Assembly: GCA_964588335.1 (NCBI GenBank)
Contig: CAZPOV010000001.1
Coordinates: 186,001 to 250,000 of the forward strand
Direction of reading: 5' to 3'
Length of the DNA: 64,000 nucleotides
Source: JAGQZY01 sp964588335
Lineage (GTDB): Bacteria; Bdellovibrionota; Bdellovibrionia; Bdellovibrionales; JAGQZY01
The notes beneath the pieces are model-generated. The model was not told the DNA's origin. It saw nothing but the letters and a program-made list of their open reading frames with translations, and did no database searches. This document shows positions 33,751-41,372 of this stretch, piece after piece. Position numbers and translations under genes: made by a program. Each line of letters opens with the position of its first letter. Positions within the stretch are counted from its first letter, which is position 1.

Positions 33751-34355
33751 TACACCTCGGTTCGATGGGACAAGGCCCGATGTAGCGTTCTATCATCAAT
33801 ATAGTCGATATCACTTCCCATTGGAATACCCTGTGCTAAGCGTGTCACTTTCAGTGAGCGCCCTTCCAATTCTTGGTTAAGGTATAAAACGGTGGTGTCG
33901 CCCTCAAGATCGGAGTCCACTGCAAGAATCACTTCTTTGAAGGGGGTATCCGCTTTATCCAGGCGTTGAATCAGTTCATGAATTTTAAGTTTTTCAGGCG
34001 TGATGCCCTCAAGAGGTGAAATTGCACCATGTAAGACATGATAAAGTCCACTGTAGGCGCCACTGGCTTCAATTTGGGCCAAATCTTCTGGCTGCTCGAC
34101 CACGCACATCACATCGGTGGATCGATGAGAGCTGGCGCAAATAGCACAGACCTTTTCCGGGTTATCGGTGTAGTTAAAGCATTGGTCACAAAGGACAATG
34201 CTTTCTTCTACCAACTTCAAAGTCTCGCGGAGATTCTGTGAGTACTTCGGGTTCTTTAAAACATAATGAGTGAGTCTTTGCGCCGATTTGGGGCCCACAC
34301 CGGGAAGACGAGCAATTTCGTGGACCAATTTGTCCAGAGTGGGGATTTTAAACAT
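33750..34355 (-). CDS. recR: Recombination mediator RecR
   Basis: The 201-residue DNA-repair protein acts with RecO and RecF to load RecA on gapped DNA. It has the helix-hairpin-helix LPGVGPKSAQRL, a four-Cys zinc finger (CDQCFNY...CAIC), a Toprim domain (EVILAVDSDLEGDTT) and the C-terminal Walker-B-like part. Length equals the family norm. The order dnaX-ybaB-recR is conserved in very many bacteria. Confidence 0.97.
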   Translation of the reverse strand: MFKIPTLDKLVHEIARLPGVGPKSAQRLTHYVLKNPKYSQNLRETLKLVEESIVLCDQCFNYTDNPEKVCAICASSHRSTDVMCVVEQPEDLAQIEASGAYSGLYHVLHGAISPLEGITPEKLKIHELIQRLDKADTPFKEVILAVDSDLEGDTTVLYLNQELEGRSLKVTRLAQGIPMGSDIDYIDDRTLHRALSHRTEV

Positions 34356-34362
34356 TCAGCCT

Positions 34363-34692
34363 CTACATCATTCCCGGAATATTCATGCCGCCGGTTAACT
34401 TAGACATCTCTTCGTCCTGATCTTTTTTTGCTGTGGATAATGCTTCATTGACGGCTGAGACCACCATGTCTTGCAGCATTTCGGCGTCTCCCTCCTTCAA
34501 AATTTCAGGATCAATGGTTAAAGCTGAAATCGTGTTCTCACCCTTAACAGTGACCTCAACGGCACCTCCGCCAGAGGTGGATTTGTATTCTTTTTCGCTG
34601 AGCTCCTCTTGCAGCTTTTTCATTTTGGCTTGCATTTGGTTGGCTTGGCGAATGAGGTTTTGCATGCTATTTCCGCGACCTTTACCTTTCAT
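34363..34692 (-). CDS. ybaB: YbaB/EbfC nucleoid-associated protein
   Basis: The 109-residue homodimeric DNA-binding protein has the typical core MKKLQEELSEKEYKSTSGGGAV, then VEVTVKGEN and the C-terminal helix with AVNEAL. It lies between dnaX and recR, as in most bacteria. Seven bases separate it from recR and nine from dnaX. The first Met is used; a second Met ten residues in is an alternative. Confidence 0.93.
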   Translation of the reverse strand: MKGKGRGNSMQNLIRQANQMQAKMKKLQEELSEKEYKSTSGGGAVEVTVKGENTISALTIDPEILKEGDAEMLQDMVVSAVNEALSTAKKDQDEEMSKLTGGMNIPGMM

Positions 34693-34701
34693 TGTTCGCT
34701 C

Positions 34702-36522
34702 CTATGATTTGGTATTGGGAGTGTTTTGTACACTCACCTTGGTGATATTATCTTGAAAAACGGCCTCGGCGGCTTTCACCAAAGGATGGGCCTCGATGGA
34801 ATCGGCTTCCTTCTTTTCTTTGGCTTTTTTGGCTTGTTCGGCCATCGCTTTCGGTGACAGATTGGTGTGCAGGTGATCGGGGTCAAGGATCACAACTTCC
34901 AAATCTCTATGGTCATCCCAGTAGCTGGCTAAAAAGTTTTTGGTTCGCTCAACGTTTTTGGCTTCGGTGAGCTTATCAAACAAAAACGCCATCTTTTCGG
35001 GAAGGCCCAGTGAGATGGTCTTATCGTCTTGTTTAAATATGGATGTGTGTTCAAGTAGAGCCCCTAGAAATCCATTGGCTTGCTTGACGGCGTGGACGAA
35101 CTCTTCCCAGGTTTTACCGACACGTTCGGTAGGATTCGGCACCGGCACGGGAATACCCGCGGTTTTTGATGGGGCCTTCTTGTCGACAGCGGGGGCTGTC
35201 TTCGGCTGCGTTGGCTGGGCTTGAGATTTGGCTTCGGCAGGCTCTTCAGCTGCGACCTTGGGTGCCGCTGCAGGGGCTGGTTTATTGGGGACCGAGGTTT
35301 GCGACTTATTGTTGGTCGCTGCCGTCGCTGCCGTCGCTGCCGATTTGTTGGCGCTGGCTTGGGTGGGCGCGCTGGTTGTTTTGGTTTTTGGGGTGGCCGA
35401 CGAACCTTGCGTGCGAGGTAAGTTTTTGGTCAGCCGAGGCAGGTTTAAAAGCTTAAACAAAAGCATTTCTAAACCCAGTTTGGCATCGGTATTATAGTTC
35501 AGTCTTTGCGCACCGGACAACGTTACATCAAACAGCAAATGAATCTGTTCTTCGCCCAAGCTTTGGGTGATGGATTCCAATTCGCTTTTTTCAAGGTCAG
35601 AGATTTCTAAGTCATGATTGTTTTGGCATCCCAGTTTTATCATCAATCCGTTGCGAATCACCTCTAAGAAGTCCTCGCAGAAGATCATGGGATCGTAACC
35701 TGAGTTTTTAAACTTATCGACAGAGGTAAACATCAGATCGACATCATTTTCGGCCACCGCCCGCAAGCAGGCTAAAAGCAAACTGCGATCGGTGAGTCCA
35801 AGAACGCCCATCACCGAATCGAGAGTCAGTTGACCATCACTAAAAGAGATCAGCTGATCCAGTAAAGTCAAACCATCGCGAATCGACCCATTGGCCTGTT
35901 TGGCAATCATCAGTAGAGCCGCATCTTCAAACTGAATACCCTCTTTTTCACAGATATTCTGCAGATGCATTTTAATGTCAGGAAGAGTGTGGTTGCGAAA
36001 ATCAAAGCGCTGACAACGTGACAAAATGGTCGCTGGAATTTTTTGAACCTCAGTGGTCGCAAAAATAAAAATGACGTGATCCGGCGGCTCTTCAAGAGTT
36101 TTTAAGAGGGCGTTGAAGGCACTGGTCGAGAGCATGTGAACTTCGTCAATGATGTAGACTTTGTATTTTCCGGAACTGGGCATGTAGCCGACGGTGTCGC
36201 GAAGCTCGCGAATATGGTCGACACCATTGTTACTGGCTCCATCAATTTCAATAACATCCAAGTGCGAGCCGTCAGCAATGCCTTGGCACGATTGGCATTC
36301 GCCGCAGGGATTTTGTTGTTGGCGATTGCTGCAAAGTAAAGTTTTAGCGATAATCCGAGCGGTGGTGGTCTTGCCTGTCCCTCGTGGTCCGGTCAGCAAA
36401 ACAGCGTGCGGGAATCGGTCACTGGACATGGCATTCATCAATGTTTGCGTGACGTGTTCCTGGCCGACGAATTCGGTGAAGGATTGAGGTCTGAATTTTC
36501 TAGCAATGACTTGATAGGCCAC
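34702..36522 (-). CDS. dnaX: DNA polymerase III subunit gamma/tau
   Basis: The 606-residue clamp-loader ATPase has Walker A GPRGTGKTTTARI, a zinc module (CGECQSCQG), the DEVHML Walker B and SRC box (LSRCQRFDF). Residues ~370-465 form an Ala/Pro/Lys/Thr-rich linker. Within it a 9-bp unit is tandemly repeated three times (35315-35341), coding an Ala-Ala-Thr run prone to length change. The C-terminal tau part follows. I saw no convincing programmed-frameshift signal near the linker. The gene starts just after the SRP RNA gene, the classical ffs-dnaX arrangement. Confidence 0.97.
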   Translation of the reverse strand: MAYQVIARKFRPQSFTEFVGQEHVTQTLMNAMSSDRFPHAVLLTGPRGTGKTTTARIIAKTLLCSNRQQQNPCGECQSCQGIADGSHLDVIEIDGASNNGVDHIRELRDTVGYMPSSGKYKVYIIDEVHMLSTSAFNALLKTLEEPPDHVIFIFATTEVQKIPATILSRCQRFDFRNHTLPDIKMHLQNICEKEGIQFEDAALLMIAKQANGSIRDGLTLLDQLISFSDGQLTLDSVMGVLGLTDRSLLLACLRAVAENDVDLMFTSVDKFKNSGYDPMIFCEDFLEVIRNGLMIKLGCQNNHDLEISDLEKSELESITQSLGEEQIHLLFDVTLSGAQRLNYNTDAKLGLEMLLFKLLNLPRLTKNLPRTQGSSATPKTKTTSAPTQASANKSAATAATAATNNKSQTSVPNKPAPAAAPKVAAEEPAEAKSQAQPTQPKTAPAVDKKAPSKTAGIPVPVPNPTERVGKTWEEFVHAVKQANGFLGALLEHTSIFKQDDKTISLGLPEKMAFLFDKLTEAKNVERTKNFLASYWDDHRDLEVVILDPDHLHTNLSPKAMAEQAKKAKEKKEADSIEAHPLVKAAEAVFQDNITKVSVQNTPNTKS

Positions 36523-36550
36523 GGATCCCCTACCCCAAAATCGGGATTTT

Positions 36551-36653
36551 AAAAAAGCGGCCGAGCGACCCGTAGCACATAGGATACCTGCTACCGTTGC
36601 TTCCTTCCGGACCTGGCGGGTTTCACAAGATCGCTATTGTACGGGACTCGACC
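36551..36653 (-). ncRNA. ffs: Signal recognition particle RNA (small bacterial 4.5S type)
   Basis: The invariant SRP Alu-less apical motif CCAGGTCCGGAAGGAAGCA is present on the minus strand, within helix 8. The 5' end GGTCGAG...CCCGTA pairs with TACGGG...CTCGGCC at the 3' end, closing a ~100-nt hairpin followed by a T-run (36551-36556). It forms the SRP with Ffh and targets membrane proteins. A matched promoter lies directly upstream and dnaX downstream. Confidence 0.95.
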
Positions 36654-36659
36654 TCATGC

Positions 36660-36688
36660 AATCTAACGTAGGGAGTCGTAGACTGCAA
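36660..36688 (-). promoter_or_regulatory. Sigma-70-type promoter of the SRP RNA gene
   Basis: On the minus strand TTGCAG (36688-36683), a 17-base spacer and TAGATT (36665-36660) place +1 at about 36653, exactly at the predicted 5' end of the RNA stem. Confidence 0.7.
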
Positions 36689-36751
36689 ACAAAAGGACCT
36701 ATGTTGCCCCTAGTCTCGCCCCATGGGGCCTTTTCCGGGTAGTTTATTAAA

Positions 36752-37498
36752 GTGGAAATCATAGATTTTGCAGGTCATCAGATTGAGGTGAAGCGAAAGG
36801 CCTTTCAAAAGCGGTTGGGCGTCTCGGTGTATCCCAATGGCCGCATACGAGTGTCTTCCAATAAATCTCTTTCTCAGCGAGAAATTATCAAGTTTTTAGA
36901 GTCCAATCGCCAGTGGTTGGAAAAGTCTTTTGCTCACGCCCAGGAATTGCAGAAAAAGTACCCTCCCAAACGGTTTCGATCAGGCGAAGAATTCCCTTAC
37001 CTGGGGGGAGACTACAAACTGCAAATCCGACAAGGTCCACAAACCCAATTACGCTTTGCTAGCAATCAGATTCTTTTTGAGTCGCCCGTTCCGGAACATG
37101 AGTTAACGGAAGTTATGAGGCGTCAGTATTTTCAATCCTTTAGAGATTCCTATAAGCAGGTGGCGAAACAGATCATGCACCAAAGAATTCAATTCTATGC
37201 TGAGCAGATGCAGTTGTATCCGAAGGCTGTCAAATTTCGAGGTCAAAAAACCATTTGGGGAAGTTGCTCGCCAGAAAATAATATAAGCCTCAATTATAAG
37301 CTGATTGTGGCCCCGATTCAGGTCGTTGATTATGTTTTAATTCATGAGCTTGCACATATTCGTCACAAAGATCACTCCAAAGCTTTTTGGGCGTTGGTTG
37401 AGCGGTACACTCCACATCGGCAATTTTCCAGGGATTGGCTGCGCGAGTATGCATTTAAAGCTGATTTTTTAGGCAAGCGTTCGGAACTCAATGATTAA
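36752..37498 (+). CDS. YgjP-like zinc metallopeptidase (DUF45)
   Basis: The 248-residue protein starts at a GTG and ends with the zinc-protease motif HELAHIRHKDHSKAFW, preceded by FRGQKTIWGSCSPENNISLNYKL. Both are diagnostic of the YgjP/WLM-related DUF45 family. The HExxH with the downstream His chelates zinc. Cytoplasmic location is likely because no signal is seen. The physiological substrate of this family is unknown. A 12-bp perfect palindrome (GCCCCATGGGGC, 36718-36729) followed by CTTTT lies just upstream. Confidence 0.85.
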   Translation: MEIIDFAGHQIEVKRKAFQKRLGVSVYPNGRIRVSSNKSLSQREIIKFLESNRQWLEKSFAHAQELQKKYPPKRFRSGEEFPYLGGDYKLQIRQGPQTQLRFASNQILFESPVPEHELTEVMRRQYFQSFRDSYKQVAKQIMHQRIQFYAEQMQLYPKAVKFRGQKTIWGSCSPENNISLNYKLIVAPIQVVDYVLIHELAHIRHKDHSKAFWALVERYTPHRQFSRDWLREYAFKADFLGKRSELND

Positions 37499-37625
37499 AC
37501 CTCATAAACCATAGAGTTTTTAAATTAATCACAATTTTCAGCAATTTACGCTGTGCTACACGCCGAAAATGTTGAATTTTTTTGAGTCTTTTGAAAGCCT
37601 ATTATCCAATTATGGAGGGGAGATA

Positions 37626-38528
37626 ATGGAATATCCCGAAATTTCTCAATTTGTTGATTATCGAAAATATTTAGAGGCCTTTTACCAATACAAGTTGGAA
37701 GAGTCGAAAGATCAGTTGCGACCTTTTTCCTACTCTGATTTTTCAGCCGCCGCCGATATTAAATCCCCCAATTATCTAAAGCTCATCATTGAGGGAAAGC
37801 GCAATCTCTCGAAGGAGATGTGTAAAAAGTTTTCGCGAGCCTTGCGCCACTCCCGAGCCCAAGCCAAAGAATTTTCCCTGCTTGTGGAATACTGCCAAGA
37901 AAAAGATCCGCTGCAAAGAACGAGAAAGCTTAAAGATCTGTCAGAGTATCGAGCCAAAAAAGCTTTGCGCGCTGGCGATATCAATCCTGAAACCTGGGAT
38001 CAGGTGTCGAATTGGTTGGTTTGGGTTCTTTATGCCATGGCCGATCAGAAAGACGTACAGTTCACCCCCAATCGTTTGCAAAAACTATTGCGAGGTCAGG
38101 TCAATGAAGCTCAAATCCAACAAGCGTTGGATAAACTGATTAACGCCAAAGATATTGAAATCGATACCGAAACTAAGCGAGCTCGCCGCACCGGCGCCAC
38201 CATGTCGGGGCTGGAAGATGTTCCGGTGGAGCTGGTTCGAAAAATTCAATCGGAGTTGATTTATCTGGGACTTGAGAGCTTGCATAAAAATACCACCCAG
38301 GAGCGTGAAGTCAGTGGCTTTACCTTGGCTATGACAGACAAAGAGTTTGAATGGGTGCGATTTGAGCTTCGAAAGTTGCGTAAACAGATTCAAAAAGAGA
38401 TCTCAATGAAGCGTGAGCAAACGCCTGGAGACCGAGTGTATCAGGTGAATATTCAACTCTTTCCGGTGACTGACAAAGTCGACGATCAGAGTCCTGATCA
38501 AAGGCCAAAACCGTTGCAATTTAATTAA
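37626..38528 (+). CDS. TIGR02147/DUF4423-family transcriptional-regulator-like protein
   Basis: I start at the ATG at 37626, preceded by GGAGGGG, giving 300 residues. The N-terminal half follows the TIGR02147 pattern: FVDYRKYLEAFYQYK, FSYSDFSAAADIKSPNYLKLIIEGKRNLS (a helix-turn-helix like part), then LVEYCQEKDPLQR. The C-terminal part has a second winged-helix-like region and FTLAMTDKEFEWVRFELRKL. This family is expanded mainly in Bdellovibrionota and Fibrobacteres, so it is a useful lineage marker. Targets are unknown. Confidence 0.85.
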   Translation: MEYPEISQFVDYRKYLEAFYQYKLEESKDQLRPFSYSDFSAAADIKSPNYLKLIIEGKRNLSKEMCKKFSRALRHSRAQAKEFSLLVEYCQEKDPLQRTRKLKDLSEYRAKKALRAGDINPETWDQVSNWLVWVLYAMADQKDVQFTPNRLQKLLRGQVNEAQIQQALDKLINAKDIEIDTETKRARRTGATMSGLEDVPVELVRKIQSELIYLGLESLHKNTTQEREVSGFTLAMTDKEFEWVRFELRKLRKQIQKEISMKREQTPGDRVYQVNIQLFPVTDKVDDQSPDQRPKPLQFN

Positions 38529-38886
38529 GTAAAAAGATTTTTAAAGATAAGAGTTTATAGAAGAAATCAGTGTTTTTTGGGAGAAAGACTCAAGGCCTTT
38601 TTGTCATTGAGAAGGCAAAAAAAAATCCGCTGAAACCCTAGATCCATATGAAATTAAATTTTTGGGGGGGGAGATAAATTTAAATTCGGACGCTAGGACT
38701 TCAGGGATCAGCAAACGTACAACATCTATTAACGTACAACACCCTACTATAAAGCAAGGGGTGTGCCAGGTCTGTGGGCCCTATATTTCCGAATAGAGTG
38801 GGGGTTTTGTAATAATGACAATTTTTGGTTTCACCCTGGAACCAAATTAGGCGCCGTTGGCATGCGGGCGAATCATCAAAAAAGCA
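38529..38886. other. Intergenic stretch with short direct repeats
   Basis: No gene with family signal or ribosome-binding site is visible. AACGTACAACA occurs twice, 17-18 bases apart (38714-38741 region). TTTGGTT/AACCAAA (38822-38847 region) forms a small hairpin, and homopolymer runs of A and G occur near 38620-38670. The stretch separates convergent genes and probably carries both transcription ends. Confidence 0.45.
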
Positions 38887-39252
38887 CTACTTTTTCTTAT
38901 TACAAGAGGGGATGTTGTAGCGCTGGATGCGTTTCTTACGGCAGTAGCCCCGTGGATCGGTGGAATCGTAATCGAGGTAAAAGACTTCGAGTTTACCGCC
39001 AACCACTTTCATATAGTTGATTCCACAAAACCGTTCACTGAAAACTTCCAAAGACTTATTTTTTCCGCACATCAGCTTCGCGGTCACCTTGCTCGGGCGC
39101 TGCACAGGCTCCCCTAAATACTGGGCTTGGGCCAAAATTTTTAGGGACTTGTTAACAGTCACCTTCCAGCTGCGATCCTTGAAAAAACCGTTGGGATCCA
39201 TGTCACTGGCAAGCAGACTGGGGAAAATGGCAGAAATCAGTAAAGCTTTAAG
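38887..39252 (-). CDS. Small secreted protein of unknown function
   Basis: The 121-residue product starts at the ATG at 39252, opening on a signal peptide (MLKALLISAIFPSLLAS). The mature part has four Cys (KLMCGK, RFCGI, GYCRK, PSCNK), probably two disulfides, and a basic C-terminus. No family recognised. It lies five bases after the M15-like peptidase gene, so it is likely co-transcribed and may act with it outside the cytoplasm. Confidence 0.65.
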   Translation of the reverse strand, partial: LKALLISAIFPSLLASDMDPNGFFKDRSWKVTVNKSLKILAQAQYLGEPVQRPSKVTAKLMCGKNKSLEVFSERFCGINYMKVVGGKLEVFYLDYDSTDPRGYCRKKRIQRYNIPSCNKKK

Positions 39253-39257
39253 CATGC

Positions 39258-40037
39258 TTAGGTTCCTCCGGTGTTTTGGCGGGGAGTGGGGCAAGACAGA
39301 TGCACATGGTCGTTATGAAGGGCATTGTTAGGCTCCTCTGAGCCTTCACAAGAAATCGCCCCTCGATGTCCGGCCGCACGGGGCTGGCAGGTTTCCATCT
39401 TGTCGCGCCAGCAGCTGACAAAGGCATCGTACTCTTGAGTGTGCTGATTGCGGCCATGGCTTGAGAAATCCATGGCGAAATTTTCATATCCACTGCCGCT
39501 GGGAGACCGGCGCTGGCATTTGATTCCAAAAAGATCCAAGGAATCTCCCGAGCTGTGACGGCTGGGGGAGGTGTTTTCTGAACCGGTGTTCTTGTATCGT
39601 TTGGCATGACCACCAACACCGCAAAATTGAATATTACTCACACACCCCATGGCCTCAACACAGTCCCGAATGTACTGGTCTAAATAGTTAGCGCATTCAA
39701 CCGAAGTGGTTGGACCACGACTGTCTGGCGATGAGTTTTGAACACAGGAGTCTTCACAAAAGGTAATCGTCGGATTGTGGTTGGAAAGGCCACCAAAGCC
39801 AAAGCCTCTGGGGCGGTTGGATCCGGCGTCTGGATGGCACTGCAAACGGATGCCGGCAATGGTTCCACTGGGCTCAAAGGTTTCTAAATTGACAAATTCA
39901 GTGGCGCGAATGTTTTCAAAGTCTCGATTGTTGGTATTCACCAGCTGCGAGGAAGAGTTATTGGTGGTGTCGTCACCAATGGCAAACGTTGAAAAAGCGA
40001 TTAAGGCAATAGAGAGAAAAGGTAAATATCTCGACAC
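39258..40037 (-). CDS. Secreted M15/extensin-like peptidase-type protein
   Basis: The 259-residue protein has a signal peptide (to about AIG) and a C-terminal domain with the M15/extensin-like zinc pattern: RHSSGDSLDLFG (His and Asp ligands) and LHNDHVHLSCP (HxH-type ligand). About ten Cys suggest disulfides. M15 relatives cleave D-Ala-containing peptidoglycan cross-links. In a predatory bacterium such a secreted enzyme could act on prey or own wall, but this is inference. It is followed by a small secreted protein gene. Confidence 0.65.
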   Translation of the reverse strand: MSRYLPFLSIALIAFSTFAIGDDTTNNSSSQLVNTNNRDFENIRATEFVNLETFEPSGTIAGIRLQCHPDAGSNRPRGFGFGGLSNHNPTITFCEDSCVQNSSPDSRGPTTSVECANYLDQYIRDCVEAMGCVSNIQFCGVGGHAKRYKNTGSENTSPSRHSSGDSLDLFGIKCQRRSPSGSGYENFAMDFSSHGRNQHTQEYDAFVSCWRDKMETCQPRAAGHRGAISCEGSEEPNNALHNDHVHLSCPTPRQNTGGT

Positions 40038-40140
40038 ATCTTTAATTATAGGGGGGCAAGGGGTCTGAATCTAGTTTTAAATGCCCCCACCCGTCATCAG
40101 GCTTGAATCCGCGAAATAGGGTAAGAGCCTGAAATAACCA

Positions 40141-40620
40141 CTAATTATCCAATTTGGCGGATCTTTTCGCTTTAAAAAACTGTTTTAAAAGGGTCTGATT
40201 GTCAGCTTCAAACGCGCCTTTTTTCCAGCGGACCTTATGATTCAGTTTAAAATTATCTAACAGCTGAAAAAGGCTCTGGCCGCCACCTTTAGTGTCTGTG
40301 GCTGAATAAACCACCCGATCTAAGCGGCTTTGTATGATCGTGCCCGAGCACATAACGCAGGGCTCCAGACTGCTGTACAGGGTGTGTCCCACCAGACGCC
40401 AGGTTCCCAGTTTTTTACAGGCGCGGTGAATGGCGATGATTTCGGCATGGGCTAAGGGTGTATTCAGCGTCTCGCGCAAATTAAAAGACTTTGAGACGAT
40501 CTCACCGGTCTGATTGTCGACGATCATGGCGCCAACCGGGACTTCATTGCGGGAGCCAGCGATTCTAGCGAGGTCTAGACATTTCGAGAGATATGTTTGA
40601 TCGATGGCGTCTTGATCCAT
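40141..40620 (-). CDS. tadA: tRNA-specific adenosine deaminase
   Basis: The 159-residue zinc deaminase makes inosine at the wobble position of tRNA-Arg(ACG). Its motifs are complete: TPLAHAEIIAI with the zinc His and proton-shuttle Glu, and SLEPCVMCSG with two zinc Cys. VPVGAMIVDN is also typical. Length agrees with the family. It is divergent from the rpsU operon. Confidence 0.92.
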   Translation of the reverse strand: MDQDAIDQTYLSKCLDLARIAGSRNEVPVGAMIVDNQTGEIVSKSFNLRETLNTPLAHAEIIAIHRACKKLGTWRLVGHTLYSSLEPCVMCSGTIIQSRLDRVVYSATDTKGGGQSLFQLLDNFKLNHKVRWKKGAFEADNQTLLKQFFKAKRSAKLDN

Positions 40621-40716
40621 AGCTCTTACTCCCTAGGCCAGTGGCCCTGTTTCAGTTGTGCTGGTCAGTCTCATCTGCTATATCCTACTCCTTAGTATGA
40701 AGGGAAGGTGATAGCT

Positions 40717-40914
40717 TTGTCATTTGTAAAAGTGCGAGACAGCGAGAGTTTCGAGCAGGCTTTTAGAAGATTTAAAAAATCTTGTGAAAAATCAGGTGTT
40801 TTATCTGAAATTAAAAAGAGAGAACATTACGAGAAGCCCAGCATTCGATTAAAAAAGAAGTCGATTGCAGCCAGAAAACGACTCGTTAAAAAGCAGCGAA
40901 AAGGATTTGATTAA
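40717..40914 (+). CDS. rpsU: 30S ribosomal protein S21
   Basis: The 65-residue basic protein reads FVKVRDSESFEQAFRRFKK and KSGVLSEIKKREHYEKPS, the S21 signature. I prefer the TTG at 40717 because GGAAGG lies eight bases upstream; the GTG at 40708 would leave no spacing. S21 binds the 30S platform and helps initiation. It heads the macromolecular-synthesis operon rpsU-yqeY-dnaG-rpoD, and its stop overlaps the yqeY start. Confidence 0.95.
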   Translation: MSFVKVRDSESFEQAFRRFKKSCEKSGVLSEIKKREHYEKPSIRLKKKSIAARKRLVKKQRKGFD

Positions 40915-41360
40915 TGTCTTTAAAAGAGCAGATCGAATCTGATACCAAAGAAGCTATGAAGGCCCGAGACTCGGAGCGAGTCTCGGCTCTTCGTATGGTG
41001 TCTTCTGCCATCAAAAACAAGATGATTGAAGTGCGCCCCAATGAATTAACCGACGACGACGTTATCGGTGTCTTAAAGAAGTTATCCAAGCAACGCAAAG
41101 ATTCCATCGAGCAATTTCAAAAAGCGGGTCGGGATGACCTAGTTGAAAAAGAACAGAGGGAGTTGTCAGTGCTTGAGAAATATTTGCCAGAACAAATGAG
41201 TGAAGCTCAGATTAACGAAATCGTTGATTCTTGTATTGCCGAAACAGGAGCCTCTTCCATGAAGGATATGGGTAAGTTAATGGGTGCTGTCACCGCTAAA
41301 ACAAAAGGTTCTGCCGACAACAAACTTGTCAGTCAAATCGTAAAATCTAAACTGTCTTAA
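40914..41360 (+). CDS. yqeY: GatB/YqeY domain protein
   Basis: The 148-residue protein has the whole YqeY pattern: LKEQIESDTKEAMKARDS, LRMVSSAIKN, EQFQKAGRDDLVEKE, LEKYLPEQMS and MGKLMGAV. The domain is shared with the tail of GatB, which binds tRNA in amidotransferases. The stand-alone function is not settled. The start overlaps the rpsU stop by one base and dnaG follows after 12 bases. Confidence 0.95.
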   Translation: MSLKEQIESDTKEAMKARDSERVSALRMVSSAIKNKMIEVRPNELTDDDVIGVLKKLSKQRKDSIEQFQKAGRDDLVEKEQRELSVLEKYLPEQMSEAQINEIVDSCIAETGASSMKDMGKLMGAVTAKTKGSADNKLVSQIVKSKLS

Positions 41361-41372
41361 AGGTGAACCGCC

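Noticed and set aside
35166..35497. Several plus-strand frames rich in Trp, Ala and Leu
   Set aside because: They are antisense to the repeat-rich dnaX linker and arise from its base composition.
34702..36522. Programmed frameshift site in dnaX
   Set aside because: The only A6G run lies near the C-terminus, far from the usual gamma/tau junction and without a clear downstream stem.
38763..39117. Two plus-strand frames over the small secreted protein gene
   Set aside because: They are antisense to a gene with a clear signal peptide and have no supporting signals.
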